Below, one piece after another: positions 36,158 to 45,759 of a DNA stretch of 64,000 nt. The stretch lies in contig CALNXN010000007.1 in NCBI GenBank assembly GCA_942490645.1, forward strand, positions 1 to 64,000, written 5' to 3'. Source of the DNA: CALNXN01 sp942490645 (GTDB lineage Bacteria; Pseudomonadota; Alphaproteobacteria; Rhodobacterales; Rhodobacteraceae). The notes under the pieces were generated by a model. It was given only the letters and a program-made list of their open reading frames with translations, was not told the DNA's origin and made no database searches. The position numbers were made by a program, and so were the translations under genes. Positions within the stretch are counted from its first letter, which is position 1. Every line of letters starts with the position of its first letter.

Positions 36158-37558
36158 GTGATTCCGGTCAGAGGATTGCAAGATCAAAATGTCGCTGTGC
36201 TGGGTCTAGGACGCTCGGGCTTGAGTGCCGCGCGCAGCTTGCTGGCGGGTGGCGCGGTGCCACTGTGTTGGGATGACAGTGCAGAAGCGCGGGCCCGGGC
36301 CGAGGCCGAAGGCTTTACCACGATGCCCTTTCGTTCGGCGCGTGATTTTGACGAGATCGCCCGACTGATCGTCAGCCCCGGCATCCCGCATCTTTATCCA
36401 GTACCCCATCCGGTCGTGGCCGCAGCGCTTGAGGCGGGCGTGCCCGTCGACAATGACATTGGCCTTTTCTTTCAGTCCTTCGCCGGGGCCGAATGGGGGG
36501 ATTTCGACACGCCGCCCCGTGTGATCGCGGTCACTGGATCGAACGGAAAATCCACGACGTCGGCGTTGATCCATCACATTCTCACGCACGCGGGGCGCCC
36601 GGCGCAATTGGCGGGCAACATAGGCCGTGGCGTTTTGGACATCGATCCACCACACGACGGCGAGGTCGTGGTTTTGGAGCTCTCGAGCTATCAGACTGAA
36701 CTGGCGCGCAGCTTGACCCCTGATGTGGCCGTGTTCACGAACCTCAGCCCTGATCATCTGGATCGTCATGCCGGGATGGGCGGGTATTTTGCAGCCAAAC
36801 GCAGGTTGTTTTCCGAAGGTGGGCCGGACCGGGCCGTGATCGGTGTGGACGAGGCCGAGGGGCGGTTTCTGGCCGGGCAATTGTCTGAGGGGCGCACCGA
36901 CGATCGGGTAATCCGCGTGTCAGCCGCACAGAAGCTGCTTGGCCCGGGTTGGTTGGTCTTTGCGCGCAAGGGGTTTCTGGCGGAGTGGCGCAAGGGGCGG
37001 CAGATCGGCTCGATTGATTTGCGCGATATCGACGGCTTGCCCGGGGCGCATAATCATCAGAACGCCTGTGCTGCATATGCCGCATGTCGGTCTGTGGGCC
37101 TCGCGCCCAAGCTCATCGAAGAGGCGCTGCGGTCTTTTCCGGGCCTGCCGCATCGAAGCCAGTTTATCGGTGAAAAGAATGGTGTGCGGTTTGTGAACGA
37201 CAGCAAGGCCACCAATGTCGATAGTGCGGCCAAGGCGCTGATGGCGTTTGATAACATCCGCTGGGTGTGCGGCGGTTTGCAAAAAGAGGGTGGACTGGAC
37301 GGTTTGGTGCCGGCGCTGAGCGGTGTGCGCAAGGCCTATGTGATTGGGCGGGACGCTGACAGTTTTGCCATGATGCTGGATGTGGATGTGGCCGTCTGTA
37401 CGACAATGGCCGCGGCTGTCGCGCGCGCGGCGGCAGATGCCGAACCTGGCGACGTGGTGCTGCTGGCGCCGGCTGCGGCAAGTTTTGATCAGTATGACAA
37501 CTTCGAACAGCGCGGCGCGGATTTCATGGCTGAAGTCGCCAAGGTTTTGTCCGCCTGA
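36158..37558 (+). CDS. murD: UDP-MurNAc-L-Ala: D-Glu ligase
   Basis: The protein has 466 residues. The UDP-binding start VAVLGLGRSGLSAARSLLAGG, ATP loop TGSNGKST, NLSPDHLDRH, NDSKATN and LLAPAAASFDQYDNFEQRG are all MurD motifs. I use the GTG at 36158, which has AAAGGA seven bases before it and starts directly before the UDP-binding fold. The 170 bases before it hold no gene. Confidence 0.95.
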   Translation: MIPVRGLQDQNVAVLGLGRSGLSAARSLLAGGAVPLCWDDSAEARARAEAEGFTTMPFRSARDFDEIARLIVSPGIPHLYPVPHPVVAAALEAGVPVDNDIGLFFQSFAGAEWGDFDTPPRVIAVTGSNGKSTTSALIHHILTHAGRPAQLAGNIGRGVLDIDPPHDGEVVVLELSSYQTELARSLTPDVAVFTNLSPDHLDRHAGMGGYFAAKRRLFSEGGPDRAVIGVDEAEGRFLAGQLSEGRTDDRVIRVSAAQKLLGPGWLVFARKGFLAEWRKGRQIGSIDLRDIDGLPGAHNHQNACAAYAACRSVGLAPKLIEEALRSFPGLPHRSQFIGEKNGVRFVNDSKATNVDSAAKALMAFDNIRWVCGGLQKEGGLDGLVPALSGVRKAYVIGRDADSFAMMLDVDVAVCTTMAAAVARAAADAEPGDVVLLAPAAASFDQYDNFEQRGADFMAEVAKVLSA

Positions 37559-37731
37559 TCTGATCCACAGGAGGCGCGTTCCGCGCCGCGTGATGTTTTG
37601 CAGACCCTTCGGATTTGAGGCCTTCGGCGAAGGTACTTTCGGACCATTTGGAGGAAGGTTTCGGGCAGGTTGTACTGTTAAGGATCGCTTTTCGTAGCGG
37701 ACGTTGCTTAAGAGCCGTCGCGCGCAAATGA

Positions 37732-38916
37732 TCAGGTTCGTGTTTGTGCCAGATCGCGGGCGCAGGCCATCGCAGAGGACCACGCCCATTGGAAATTATA
37801 GCCGCCAAGCCAGCCAGTTACATCCACGGCCTCGCCGATGAAATAGAGGCCAGGGATCGTTTTTACGGCAAGTGTTTTGGAAATGAGTGCATCCGTGTCG
37901 ATGCCGCCAAGGGTGACTTCGGCGGTGCGATAGCCCTCGGTGCCGCCCGGGTGCAGATGCCAGTTGTGCACTCTGTCGCATAGACTTGCGAGTTTCGCAT
38001 CCGATTGGTCCGCGAGGTTTCCCGTCAGATCCAGTTCGGCGGCAAGGTGATCGACAAGTCGGGCCGGCAGGACGGTGGCAAGTTCCGTGGTCAGGTTGCG
38101 CCGCCCCGATTGGGCGCGGCGGCTGCGCAAATCTTCCAACAGGTTTGCATTGGGGCTCAGGTCGACTGTGATTTGGTGGCCTTCGGTCCAGTAGGACGAC
38201 GCTTGCAGCACCGCAGGGCCTGACAGACCGCGGTGGGTGAACAGAAGCGCCTCGTCAAAGCTGGCGTCGCCTGCAGTGATCCGGGCCGGAGTGGCCACGC
38301 CTGACAGATGCGCAAAGCGTCCGTCTGGAAAGGTGAAGGGCACAAGAGCAGCCCGTGTTGGTGTCACAGGGATGCCGAATTGCGCAGCGATATCATAGGC
38401 AAAGCCCGTCGCGCCCATTTTGGGTATGGACTTGCCACCTGTCGCGATCACCACGGATTTTGCAAAGACGGTTTGCACATCTGCGTCTTTGACGATCTCA
38501 AAGGTGAACCCATCGTTACGCTTTGCAAAGTTGCGCGCACTGGTTTGCAAACGCAGATCGACGCCCGCGTCTTGCATCAATTTTCGCAGCATTGCGATGA
38601 TGTCTTTTGCAGACGTATCGCAGAACAGCTGGCCCAGCGTTTTTTCGTGCCACGCAATGCCATGCGCATCCACGAGGTCGATGAAATCCCACTGGGTGTA
38701 GCGCGCCAAAGCGGATTTGGCGAAGTGGGGGTTGTTTGACAGGAATGCATGTGGGCCACAGTGGAGGTTCGTGAAATTGCACCGTCCGCCACCGGAAATG
38801 CGAATTTTCTCGCCCGGTGCCTTTGCATGGTCGATCAAAAGCACGCGCCCACCCGCGTGGGCCGCGCACATCATGCCCGCGGCGCCTGCGCCTATGATTG
38901 CCGTATCGACTTGCAT
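37732..38916 (-). CDS. HI0933/BaiN-type NAD(P)/FAD-dependent oxidoreductase
   Basis: The protein has 394 residues. The FAD-binding start is TAIIGAGAAGMMCAAHAGG; SGGGRCNFTN is the family signature and GLYFIGEAVDVTGWLGGYNFQWAWSSG-like sequence (37 residues from the end) closes the FAD site. The ATG at 38916 is used because it starts directly before the Rossmann fold. It sits antisense inside the dcw cluster, between murD and ftsW. Its substrate is unknown. Confidence 0.88.
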   Translation of the reverse strand: MQVDTAIIGAGAAGMMCAAHAGGRVLLIDHAKAPGEKIRISGGGRCNFTNLHCGPHAFLSNNPHFAKSALARYTQWDFIDLVDAHGIAWHEKTLGQLFCDTSAKDIIAMLRKLMQDAGVDLRLQTSARNFAKRNDGFTFEIVKDADVQTVFAKSVVIATGGKSIPKMGATGFAYDIAAQFGIPVTPTRAALVPFTFPDGRFAHLSGVATPARITAGDASFDEALLFTHRGLSGPAVLQASSYWTEGHQITVDLSPNANLLEDLRSRRAQSGRRNLTTELATVLPARLVDHLAAELDLTGNLADQSDAKLASLCDRVHNWHLHPGGTEGYRTAEVTLGGIDTDALISKTLAVKTIPGLYFIGEAVDVTGWLGGYNFQWAWSSAMACARDLAQTRT

Positions 38917-39058
38917 GGCGCTGCATGTGCCGACTCGTGCAAGAAATGGCAAGCATGCGTTGTGCGGATCTTGGGTAGCTTTGCGTCCAAAACCGCGCTA
39001 CTATTCGCCTTGAGACCCCGAAAAGGGGCGGATAGAGGCAGTGTAAGGCGGTTGGCCA

Positions 39059-40228
39059 ATGACAGAGATGGTCTATGGCGCGGTTCCAGTGCGGGACGGC
39101 GAACCCATTCTTCCAAAGTGGTGGCGCACGATCGACAAGTGGTCGATGTCGTGCATTCTCATACTCTTTGCGATCGGCCTGTTGTTGGCGCTTGCGGCCT
39201 CTCCGCCACTGGCTGAGCGGAACGGGTTCGAGCCGTTTCACTATGTGCAGCGGCAGGCGTTTTTCGGATCACTGGCGCTGTTGGCGATGTTGATCACCTC
39301 GATGATGTCGCCGACGCTGGTGCGCCGTCTGGCTGTGCTGGGGTTTTTGGTGTCCTTTGTGGCGCTGGCGCTTTTGCCGTTTTTCGGCACTGATTTTGGC
39401 AAAGGCGCAATGCGCTGGTACAGCTTAGGGTTTGCCTCGGTGCAGCCGTCGGAGTTTCTCAAGCCGGGGTTTGTCGTGGTGGCCGCTTGGATGATGGCGG
39501 CGTCGCTTGAACTCAACGGGCCGCCGGGGCGCACGTGGTCGTTTGCCCTGTGTATTTCGATTGTTCTGATGTTGGCGCTGCAACCCGATTTCGGGCAGGC
39601 CTGTCTGGTGCTCTTTGGCTGGGGCGTGATGTATTTTGTGGCCGGTGCGTCGCTGGTTTTGCTGGTGGGTATGGCCGCGCTGGTGGTTGTGGCTGGCACT
39701 TTGGCCTATTCAAACTCCGAGCATTTCGCGCGCCGGATTGACGGGTTTCTCAGTGCCGAAGTCGACCCGACGACACAGTTGGGTTACGCCACGAACGCGA
39801 TCCGAGAAGGCGGTCTGTTTGGCGTGGGCATCGGCGAGGGGCAGGTCAAATGGTCGTTGCCGGATGCGCATACCGATTTCATTATTGCCGTCGCTGCCGA
39901 AGAGTATGGGCTGATCCTCGTTTTGGTAATCATTGCGCTCTATTCGGGCGTTGTCGTGCGCGCTCTGACACGGTTGATGCGCGAGCGTGATCCCTTCATC
40001 CGGCTGGCGGGCACCGGGCTGGCCTGTACCTTGGGCGTTCAGGCGATGATCAACATGGGCGTGGCGGTGCGGCTTTTGCCAGCCAAGGGCATGACCTTGC
40101 CCTTTGTCAGCTACGGTGGGTCGTCCATTATCGCGAGCGGCATTGCTGTTGGAATGCTCTTGGCCTTCACGCGCACCCGGCCTCAGGGCGAAATCAGTGA
40201 TCTTTTGGCACGAGGACGAGACCGGTGA
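39059..40228 (+). CDS. ftsW: Septal peptidoglycan polymerase FtsW (SEDS family)
   Basis: The protein has 389 residues and about ten membrane segments. GKGAMRWYSLGFASVQPSEFLK, LLALQPDFGQ-type ALQPDFGQACLV, EGQVKWSLPDAHTDFIIAVAAEEYG and LPFVSYGGSSIIASG are SEDS motifs. FtsW polymerises lipid II into septal strands with FtsI. It overlaps murG by four bases. The short start before the first membrane helix is typical. Confidence 0.95.
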   Translation: MTEMVYGAVPVRDGEPILPKWWRTIDKWSMSCILILFAIGLLLALAASPPLAERNGFEPFHYVQRQAFFGSLALLAMLITSMMSPTLVRRLAVLGFLVSFVALALLPFFGTDFGKGAMRWYSLGFASVQPSEFLKPGFVVVAAWMMAASLELNGPPGRTWSFALCISIVLMLALQPDFGQACLVLFGWGVMYFVAGASLVLLVGMAALVVVAGTLAYSNSEHFARRIDGFLSAEVDPTTQLGYATNAIREGGLFGVGIGEGQVKWSLPDAHTDFIIAVAAEEYGLILVLVIIALYSGVVVRALTRLMRERDPFIRLAGTGLACTLGVQAMINMGVAVRLLPAKGMTLPFVSYGGSSIIASGIAVGMLLAFTRTRPQGEISDLLARGRDR

Positions 40229-41328
40229 GTGCAGCCCCACTATTGCTGATCGCCGCAGGCGGCACGGGCGGGCATATGTTTCCCGCGCAGGCACTGGCGG
40301 AGGCGATGTTGCAACGCGGCTGGCGCGTCAAGCTGAGCACGGACGCACGCGGCGCGCGTTACACCAGCGGGTTCCCACACAGCACCGAAATCGAAGAAAT
40401 CCCCAGCGCCACTTTTGCGCGCGGCGGCATCGCGGCCAAGTTGGGCGTGCCCTTCAAGATCGCCGGTGGTGTGCTGAGTGCATGGGGCAAGATGCGCCGT
40501 GACCGTCCGGCGGTCGTGGTGGGCTTTGGCGGGTATCCGACGATCCCGGCGATGGCGGCGGCCCATCTGATGAAACTGCCGCGCATGATCCATGAACAAA
40601 ACGGTGTCTTGGGGCGGGTCAATCAGATCTTTGCCACCCGTGTCGATGCGGTGGCCTGTGGCACCTGGCCCACGAATTTGCCTGCCGGGGTAGAGGGGGT
40701 GCATGTCGGCAATCCCGTGCGTGGTTCGATCCTGAAAAAGGCGGCCTCGGGCTATATTGCGCCGGGGGATTACCCGATGGAATTGCTGGTGATCGGCGGC
40801 AGTCAGGGCGCACGCGTTCTGAGCGATACGGTGCCGCCCGCGATTGCAGCACTTCCGATGTCGATACTGAAAAACATCCGTGTCAGCCATCAAGCGCGCG
40901 AAGAGGATCAAGACCGTGTCGCCACGTTTTATGCAGAGCATGGGATCAATGCCGATGTGCAGCCGTTTTTCCATGACGTGCCCAAACGCATGACCGAAGC
41001 ACAACTGGTGATCAGCCGGTCCGGCGCGTCTTCGATCGCGGATCTGTCTGTGATCGGTCGGCCCGCGATTTTGATCCCCTTTGCGGCCGCTGCGGGCGAT
41101 CATCAAACCGCAAATGCCCGTGGGTTGGTCGCGGCCGGGGGCGCCATTCTGGTGCCCGAAAGCAAGGCATCGGTCGATGCGCTGGCCGAGCAAATCCTGA
41201 ACGTTCTGGACAATCCCGCGGGCGCAATGCAAATGGCCCGCTCGGCCGAAAAGTTCGGCAAACCCGAAGCGACAGAGCTTTTGGTGGAGATGGTGGAGCA
41301 TTTGGCAGGCAAGGGGCAGGCGACATGA
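40225..41328 (+). CDS. murG: Lipid II-forming GlcNAc transferase
   Basis: The protein has 367 residues. AAGGTGGHMFPAQALAEA is the first glycine loop, HEQNGVLGRVNQIF, VIGGSQGAR and RSGASSIADLSVIGRPAILIPFAAAAGDHQTANA are MurG motifs. It adds GlcNAc from UDP-GlcNAc to lipid I on the inner face of the membrane. Overlaps of four bases with both neighbours suggest coupled translation. Confidence 0.95.
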   Translation: MSAAPLLLIAAGGTGGHMFPAQALAEAMLQRGWRVKLSTDARGARYTSGFPHSTEIEEIPSATFARGGIAAKLGVPFKIAGGVLSAWGKMRRDRPAVVVGFGGYPTIPAMAAAHLMKLPRMIHEQNGVLGRVNQIFATRVDAVACGTWPTNLPAGVEGVHVGNPVRGSILKKAASGYIAPGDYPMELLVIGGSQGARVLSDTVPPAIAALPMSILKNIRVSHQAREEDQDRVATFYAEHGINADVQPFFHDVPKRMTEAQLVISRSGASSIADLSVIGRPAILIPFAAAAGDHQTANARGLVAAGGAILVPESKASVDALAEQILNVLDNPAGAMQMARSAEKFGKPEATELLVEMVEHLAGKGQAT

Positions 41329-42731
41329 ACGCAGCAACAAAGCTACCCGGCGACGTGGGCGCCATTCATTTCATTGGCATCGGCGGCATTGGCATGTCGG
41401 GCATCGCCGAGGTGTTGCTGAACCATGGCTATACCGTGCAGGGGTCCGATCTGAAGGCCACGCCCATCACCAACCGGCTGGCCGAGTTGGGCGCTGTGAT
41501 CTTTGAGGGTCAGGCGGCGCAAAACATTCAAAACGCTGAGGTCGTCGTGATTTCGAGTGCCATCAAACCGGGCAATCCGGAATTGGATGCCGCACGCGCC
41601 GAAGGCTTGCCGATTGTGCGCCGGGCCGAGATGTTGGCAGAGCTGATGCGGCTGAAATCCAACATCGCGGTGGCGGGAACGCATGGCAAAACCACGACGA
41701 CGACGATGGTGGCTGCGCTGCTCGATGAGGGTGATTTCGACCCCACGGTCGTGAACGGCGGGATCATTCACGCCTACGGCTCCAACGCCCGCAAGGGCGA
41801 GGGCGAGTGGATGGTGGTGGAGGCCGACGAAAGCGATGGCACCTTCAACCGGCTGCCTGCCACGATTGCGATTGTCACCAACATCGACCCTGAACACATG
41901 GAACATTGGGGCGATTTCGATACGCTGCGTCGGGGGTTTCTGGATTTCGTGTCCAATATCCCGTTTTACGGCGTGGCCGTGTGCTGCACCGATCATCCCG
42001 AGGTCCAAAGCCTTGTGGGCAAAATCACCGATCGCCGCGTCATCACCTATGGGTTCAACGCACAGGCTGATGTGCGCGCGGTGAACCTGACCTACAAGGC
42101 CGGTGTGGCCCACTTTGATGTGGCCCTTCAGGCCGAAGGGATCATGATCGAAGACTGCAGCCTGCCGATGCCGGGGGATCACAACGTCTCGAATGCGCTG
42201 TCGGCGATTGCCGTGGCGCGGCATCTGGGCATGAAGGGCGATCAGATCCGCGATGCATTGGCCAAGTTCGGTGGCGTTAACCGCCGATTTACCCGCGTGG
42301 GCGAAGTTGAGGGCGTGACGATCATTGATGACTACGGCCACCACCCGGTTGAGATTGCCGCCGTGCTCAAAGCGGCGCGGCAGGCGACCGATGGCCGCGT
42401 GATCGCCGTGCATCAACCGCACCGCTATACCCGCTTATCCAGCCTCTTTGACGATTTCTGCGCCTGTTTCAACGACGCCGATGTCGTCGGTATCGCCGAA
42501 GTCTACGCCGCTGGAGAAGACCCGATCAAGGGGGCCAGCCGCGATGATCTGGTCGCCGGGCTGATCCGTCACGGGCACCGCCACGCGCGCGCAGTGAACA
42601 ATGAGGACGATCTGGAACGGCTGGTGCGCGAACAGGCGCGTCCGGGCGATATGGTCGTTTGTCTGGGCGCGGGGACGATTTCCACCTGGGCCAATGGCCT
42701 GCCAGCGCGGCTGCGCAAGGGGGCGGCGTGA
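41325..42731 (+). CDS. murC: UDP-MurNAc: L-alanine ligase
   Basis: The protein has 468 residues. HFIGIGGIGMSGIAEVL is the nucleotide fold, AGTHGKTTTTTMVAAL the ATP loop, EADESDGTF, NIDPEHMEHW, DDYGHHPVEI and HQPHRYTRL the later MurC motifs. It starts the stem peptide of the muramyl precursor. Its stop overlaps the start of the small membrane gene (GTGA). Confidence 0.95.
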   Translation: MNAATKLPGDVGAIHFIGIGGIGMSGIAEVLLNHGYTVQGSDLKATPITNRLAELGAVIFEGQAAQNIQNAEVVVISSAIKPGNPELDAARAEGLPIVRRAEMLAELMRLKSNIAVAGTHGKTTTTTMVAALLDEGDFDPTVVNGGIIHAYGSNARKGEGEWMVVEADESDGTFNRLPATIAIVTNIDPEHMEHWGDFDTLRRGFLDFVSNIPFYGVAVCCTDHPEVQSLVGKITDRRVITYGFNAQADVRAVNLTYKAGVAHFDVALQAEGIMIEDCSLPMPGDHNVSNALSAIAVARHLGMKGDQIRDALAKFGGVNRRFTRVGEVEGVTIIDDYGHHPVEIAAVLKAARQATDGRVIAVHQPHRYTRLSSLFDDFCACFNDADVVGIAEVYAAGEDPIKGASRDDLVAGLIRHGHRHARAVNNEDDLERLVREQARPGDMVVCLGAGTISTWANGLPARLRKGAA

Positions 42732-42988
42732 TCGTATTCTTCTGGGTTTTTGTGGGAAGTGTTTGCCTCGGTCTGCTTCCGTTCCGTTGGGTTCTGGGCA
42801 GCTTCGGTTTGGCTTTGCTGGTCTACGTTGCCGCGTTGATCGGGCTGTTTGGGGCGAAAACGGCAGAGGCTATGGCCTATGTCCTTTATGTTGGTTTTTT
42901 TGCCAGTATCGTTGTCGTGCCGATTGTGCTGACCGGTCTGGCCCTTGGCGCGGCTGCCCGCGCGTTCTGGCGAGGGCGCACGGCGTGA
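42728..42988 (+). CDS. Small membrane protein, unknown
   Basis: The protein has 86 residues and three hydrophobic segments (about 1-17, 22-43, 50-76). It starts at a GTG that overlaps the murC stop (GTGA) and ends overlapping the next gene. Only W/F-rich membrane helices and a basic end (ARAFWRGRTA) are visible. I do not recognise a family; position suggests a role in the cell-envelope operon. Confidence 0.7.
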   Translation: MIVFFWVFVGSVCLGLLPFRWVLGSFGLALLVYVAALIGLFGAKTAEAMAYVLYVGFFASIVVVPIVLTGLALGAAARAFWRGRTA

Positions 42989-43236
42989 TCCTGCTCTGGG
43001 CCTCCATTCTTTGGGTCTTTGCCTCTGTGGCCACGGCGATGTTGCCGATGCGGCATCAGTATCTCCCGGGTGTCACCCTCTTGATTGCAGCGCCGGTTCT
43101 GATCGTACTGATCGGAATGGAGCTGGGGTGGTGGGTCAGCGTTCTGGCCTTGGCGGCGTTCATCTCCATGTTCCGCAATCCGTTGCGCTACATCTGGGCG
43201 CGCGCGCGCGGGCAAAAGCCGGAGTTGCCCAAATGA
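42985..43236 (+). CDS. DUF2484 family membrane protein
   Basis: The protein has 83 residues starting at GTG in a GTGA overlap. TAMLPMRHQYLPGVTLLIAAPVLIVLIGMELGWW fits DUF2484, a Rhodobacterales family that occurs near murB. It has two to three membrane helices and a basic C-terminus (RYIWARARGQKPELPK). Function unknown. It is paralogous to the next gene. Confidence 0.75.
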   Translation: MILLWASILWVFASVATAMLPMRHQYLPGVTLLIAAPVLIVLIGMELGWWVSVLALAAFISMFRNPLRYIWARARGQKPELPK

Positions 43237-43481
43237 GCAGTGGCATCATCCTCGCGTGCATCTGGGCGGTGGTCTCCAATGTCCTCGCGATGACGCCCAG
43301 CAAGGATTACCACTGGCGCAACGCCTATATCCTGATCGCCGTGGGCATTCCCATCGTTGGGCTGGTGACATGGCAACATGGTCCTTGGGTGGGCATGCTG
43401 GTGCTGGCAGGCGGCATGTCGGTGCTGCGCTGGCCCGTGATATACCTGATGCGCTGGATGCGCGGGCAGGTGCGGCGATGA
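43233..43481 (+). CDS. DUF2484 family membrane protein, second copy
   Basis: The protein has 82 residues and starts at an ATG overlapping the previous stop (ATGA). It aligns with the preceding protein through AxxVAxAMxP, a central hydrophobic stretch ending near GPWVG or GWWVS, SxxRxPxxY and WxRGQ. It appears to be an older tandem duplicate. Unknown function. Confidence 0.75.
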   Translation: MSSGIILACIWAVVSNVLAMTPSKDYHWRNAYILIAVGIPIVGLVTWQHGPWVGMLVLAGGMSVLRWPVIYLMRWMRGQVRR

Positions 43482-43762
43482 TCGTGGCGCTGCCTTTGTC
43501 ATTTCTGACGCTGGGTTTTGCCGTCGGGGTCATTTTCGGGCGCAAGTACCGCATCAAATCCCTGACCTTCATCACGGGGTGCTGCGTTCTGATCTTTGCA
43601 TATTGCGCCTGGGTGCCCAAAGAGGGGCAGGGCTATGAAGACATGGGCTATGTGATCGTGGCGCTGCTGATGGCGATGCCGATGGGTGTGGGCACGGTCG
43701 GCGGTTGGCTGATCGGCTGGCGAGTGGCGGCGGCACAGGCCCGGCGGGACACGGCGACCTGA
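43478..43762 (+). CDS. Small membrane protein, unknown
   Basis: The protein has 94 residues with three hydrophobic segments (about 3-20, 28-46, 57-85) and a Gly-rich last helix (MGVGTVGGWLIGWRVAAAQ). It starts at an ATG in ATGA overlap with the second DUF2484 gene. The family is not one I recognise. The four small genes lie between murC and murB without gaps. Confidence 0.7.
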   Translation: MIVALPLSFLTLGFAVGVIFGRKYRIKSLTFITGCCVLIFAYCAWVPKEGQGYEDMGYVIVALLMAMPMGVGTVGGWLIGWRVAAAQARRDTAT

Positions 43763-43800
43763 GACTGGATCGCGCGCGCAACCTATGGCAAGGGAGAGCC

Positions 43801-44736
43801 ATGACACTGACGCTTCCCGCCGTGCGCGGCACTCTGACCGAAATGAAGCCGCTTTCTGACCTCACGTGGCTGCGTGTGGGTGGCCCGGCGGACTGGCTGT
43901 TTCAACCTGCGGATATTGATGATCTGGCGGCCTTTTTGCGGGACTTGGACCCAGACGTGGCGGTGTTCCCAATGGGCGTCGGATCCAACCTGATCGTGCG
44001 CGATGGGGGGCTGCGGGCCGTGGTGATCCGACTGGGCCGTGGGTTCAACGGGATCGAAATCAGCGGCAATCGTGTGACGGCGGGGGCGGCGGCCCTTGAT
44101 GCGCATGTGGCGCGCAAGGCAGCAGATGCGGGCGTGGATCTGACGTTTTTGCGTACGATACCGGGCAGCATCGGCGGGGCCGTGCGCATGAATGCGGGCT
44201 GCTATGGCAGCTATACGGCGGATGTGCTGGTTCAGGCACAGGCCGTCACGCGGGAGGGGCAGATCGTGACGCTGACGCGGGACGATCTGCGTTTTGGTTA
44301 CCGTCAAAGCCAACTGCCGGATGGATGGGTTTTGACGCACGCCACCTTCGAGGCGCCCTTGGGTGATCCGGACGAACTGCATGCACGCATGACGGATCAA
44401 TTGGCCAAGCGCGACGCAACACAGCCCACCAAGGACCGCAGCGCGGGCAGTACCTTTCGCAATCCGGCGGGGTTTTCCTCTACGGGGCGGGCGGATGACA
44501 CGCATGAGTTGAAGGCGTGGAAGGTCATTGATGATGCCGGGATGCGGGGTGCGCGTCTGGGTGGCGCACAGATGAGCGAGATGCATTCCAACTTCCTGAT
44601 CAACTTGGGCACCGCCACTGCCAATGACCTTGAATCGCTGGGCGAAGAGGTGCGGAAAAGGGTTTACGAAAACAGCGGGATCACGCTAGAATGGGAAATC
44701 ATGCGCGTGGGTGAACCGAGCGTAAAGAAAAGCTGA
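43801..44736 (+). CDS. murB: UDP-N-acetylenolpyruvoylglucosamine reductase
   Basis: The protein has 311 residues. WLRVGGPADWLFQP, the FAD-binding MGVGSNLIVRDGG, FLRTIPGSIGGAVRMNAGCYG, SAGSTFRNP and MHSNFLINLG are MurB motifs; the Ser and Glu of the active site lie in the last two regions. It reduces enolpyruvyl-UDP-GlcNAc to UDP-MurNAc with NADPH. A GGGAGAG ribosome binding site precedes the ATG at 43801. Confidence 0.94.
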   Translation: MTLTLPAVRGTLTEMKPLSDLTWLRVGGPADWLFQPADIDDLAAFLRDLDPDVAVFPMGVGSNLIVRDGGLRAVVIRLGRGFNGIEISGNRVTAGAAALDAHVARKAADAGVDLTFLRTIPGSIGGAVRMNAGCYGSYTADVLVQAQAVTREGQIVTLTRDDLRFGYRQSQLPDGWVLTHATFEAPLGDPDELHARMTDQLAKRDATQPTKDRSAGSTFRNPAGFSSTGRADDTHELKAWKVIDDAGMRGARLGGAQMSEMHSNFLINLGTATANDLESLGEEVRKRVYENSGITLEWEIMRVGEPSVKKS

Positions 44737-44835
44737 AACATTAACGATTTCGGCCGAAAAAGACGGTACACCGACGCAAAGGTCGGAGCATACGAACCAT
44801 AAGAGCCAAAAGGCTCAAACATTTGAGGCACCAAG

Positions 44836-45759
44836 GTGGGTCAGTCGAGCAGGACACCCCCGAAAGTGGCTGTATTGATGGGCGGCCCCTCGGCAGAGCG
44901 CGAGGTGTCACTGTCAACAGGGCGCGCTTGCGCTCAGGCACTTCGGGACCATGGCGGATACGAGGTGATCGAGGTCGATGCGGGCCGCGATCTCTGTGTC
45001 GTGCTGGATCAGATCAGACCTGATGCCGTTCTCAATTGCCTGCATGGTAGGTGGGGCGAAGATGGATGCGTGCAGGGGCTGCTGGAGTGGATGGGCATCC
45101 CTTATACCCATTCGGGCGTTCTGGCCTCTGCCCTGGCGATGGACAAGCAGCGTACCAAAGAGGTCTTCCGGGATCACGGGCTGCCGGTTGTGCAAAGCCA
45201 TGTTCTGCCAAAGTCTGAGGTGATGGCGGCGCATGTGATGCCGCCGCCATATGTCATCAAGCCCAACAACGAAGGCTCGTCTGTCGGGATCTACATCGTG
45301 CCGGAGGGTGCAAACGGTCCGCCAGTACTGGCCGCCGATATGCCAGAGCTCGTGATGGTGGAGGCTTATGCGCCAGGACGCGAGTTGACCACGACCGTGA
45401 TAGGGGACCGCGCGCTGACGGTCACGGATATCATCACGACCGGCTGGTATGATTACGAAGCGAAGTACACTCCCGGCGGATCGCGCCACGTGGTGCCTGC
45501 CGATATTCCGCCCGAGATTTTCGAAGAGTGCATGGATTTGGCGCTGGCGGCACATGTGGCGCTTGGCTGTCGCGGTGTCAGCCGAACCGATTTCCGCTGG
45601 GACGAGGCAAAGGGCGCTGACGGCTTGATCCTGCTCGAAACCAACACACAACCGGGTATGACGGCCACATCGCTGACCCCCGAACAGGCACAAGCCTGCG
45701 GCATATCCTTTCCGGAGCTGTGCGCGTGGATGGTGGAGGATGCCTCATGCCACCGATGA
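44836..45759 (+). CDS. ddl: D-alanine-D-alanine ligase
   Basis: The protein has 307 residues. VLMGGPSAEREVSLSTG, LHGRWGEDGCVQGLLE, YTHSGVLASALAMDK and ATP-grasp motifs YVIKPNNEGSSVG and LLETNTQPGMTATSLTP are present. It makes the D-Ala-D-Ala used by MurF. The start is a GTG at 44836 with GAGG eight bases before it. It overlaps the ftsQ start. Confidence 0.94.
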   Translation: MGQSSRTPPKVAVLMGGPSAEREVSLSTGRACAQALRDHGGYEVIEVDAGRDLCVVLDQIRPDAVLNCLHGRWGEDGCVQGLLEWMGIPYTHSGVLASALAMDKQRTKEVFRDHGLPVVQSHVLPKSEVMAAHVMPPPYVIKPNNEGSSVGIYIVPEGANGPPVLAADMPELVMVEAYAPGRELTTTVIGDRALTVTDIITTGWYDYEAKYTPGGSRHVVPADIPPEIFEECMDLALAAHVALGCRGVSRTDFRWDEAKGADGLILLETNTQPGMTATSLTPEQAQACGISFPELCAWMVEDASCHR

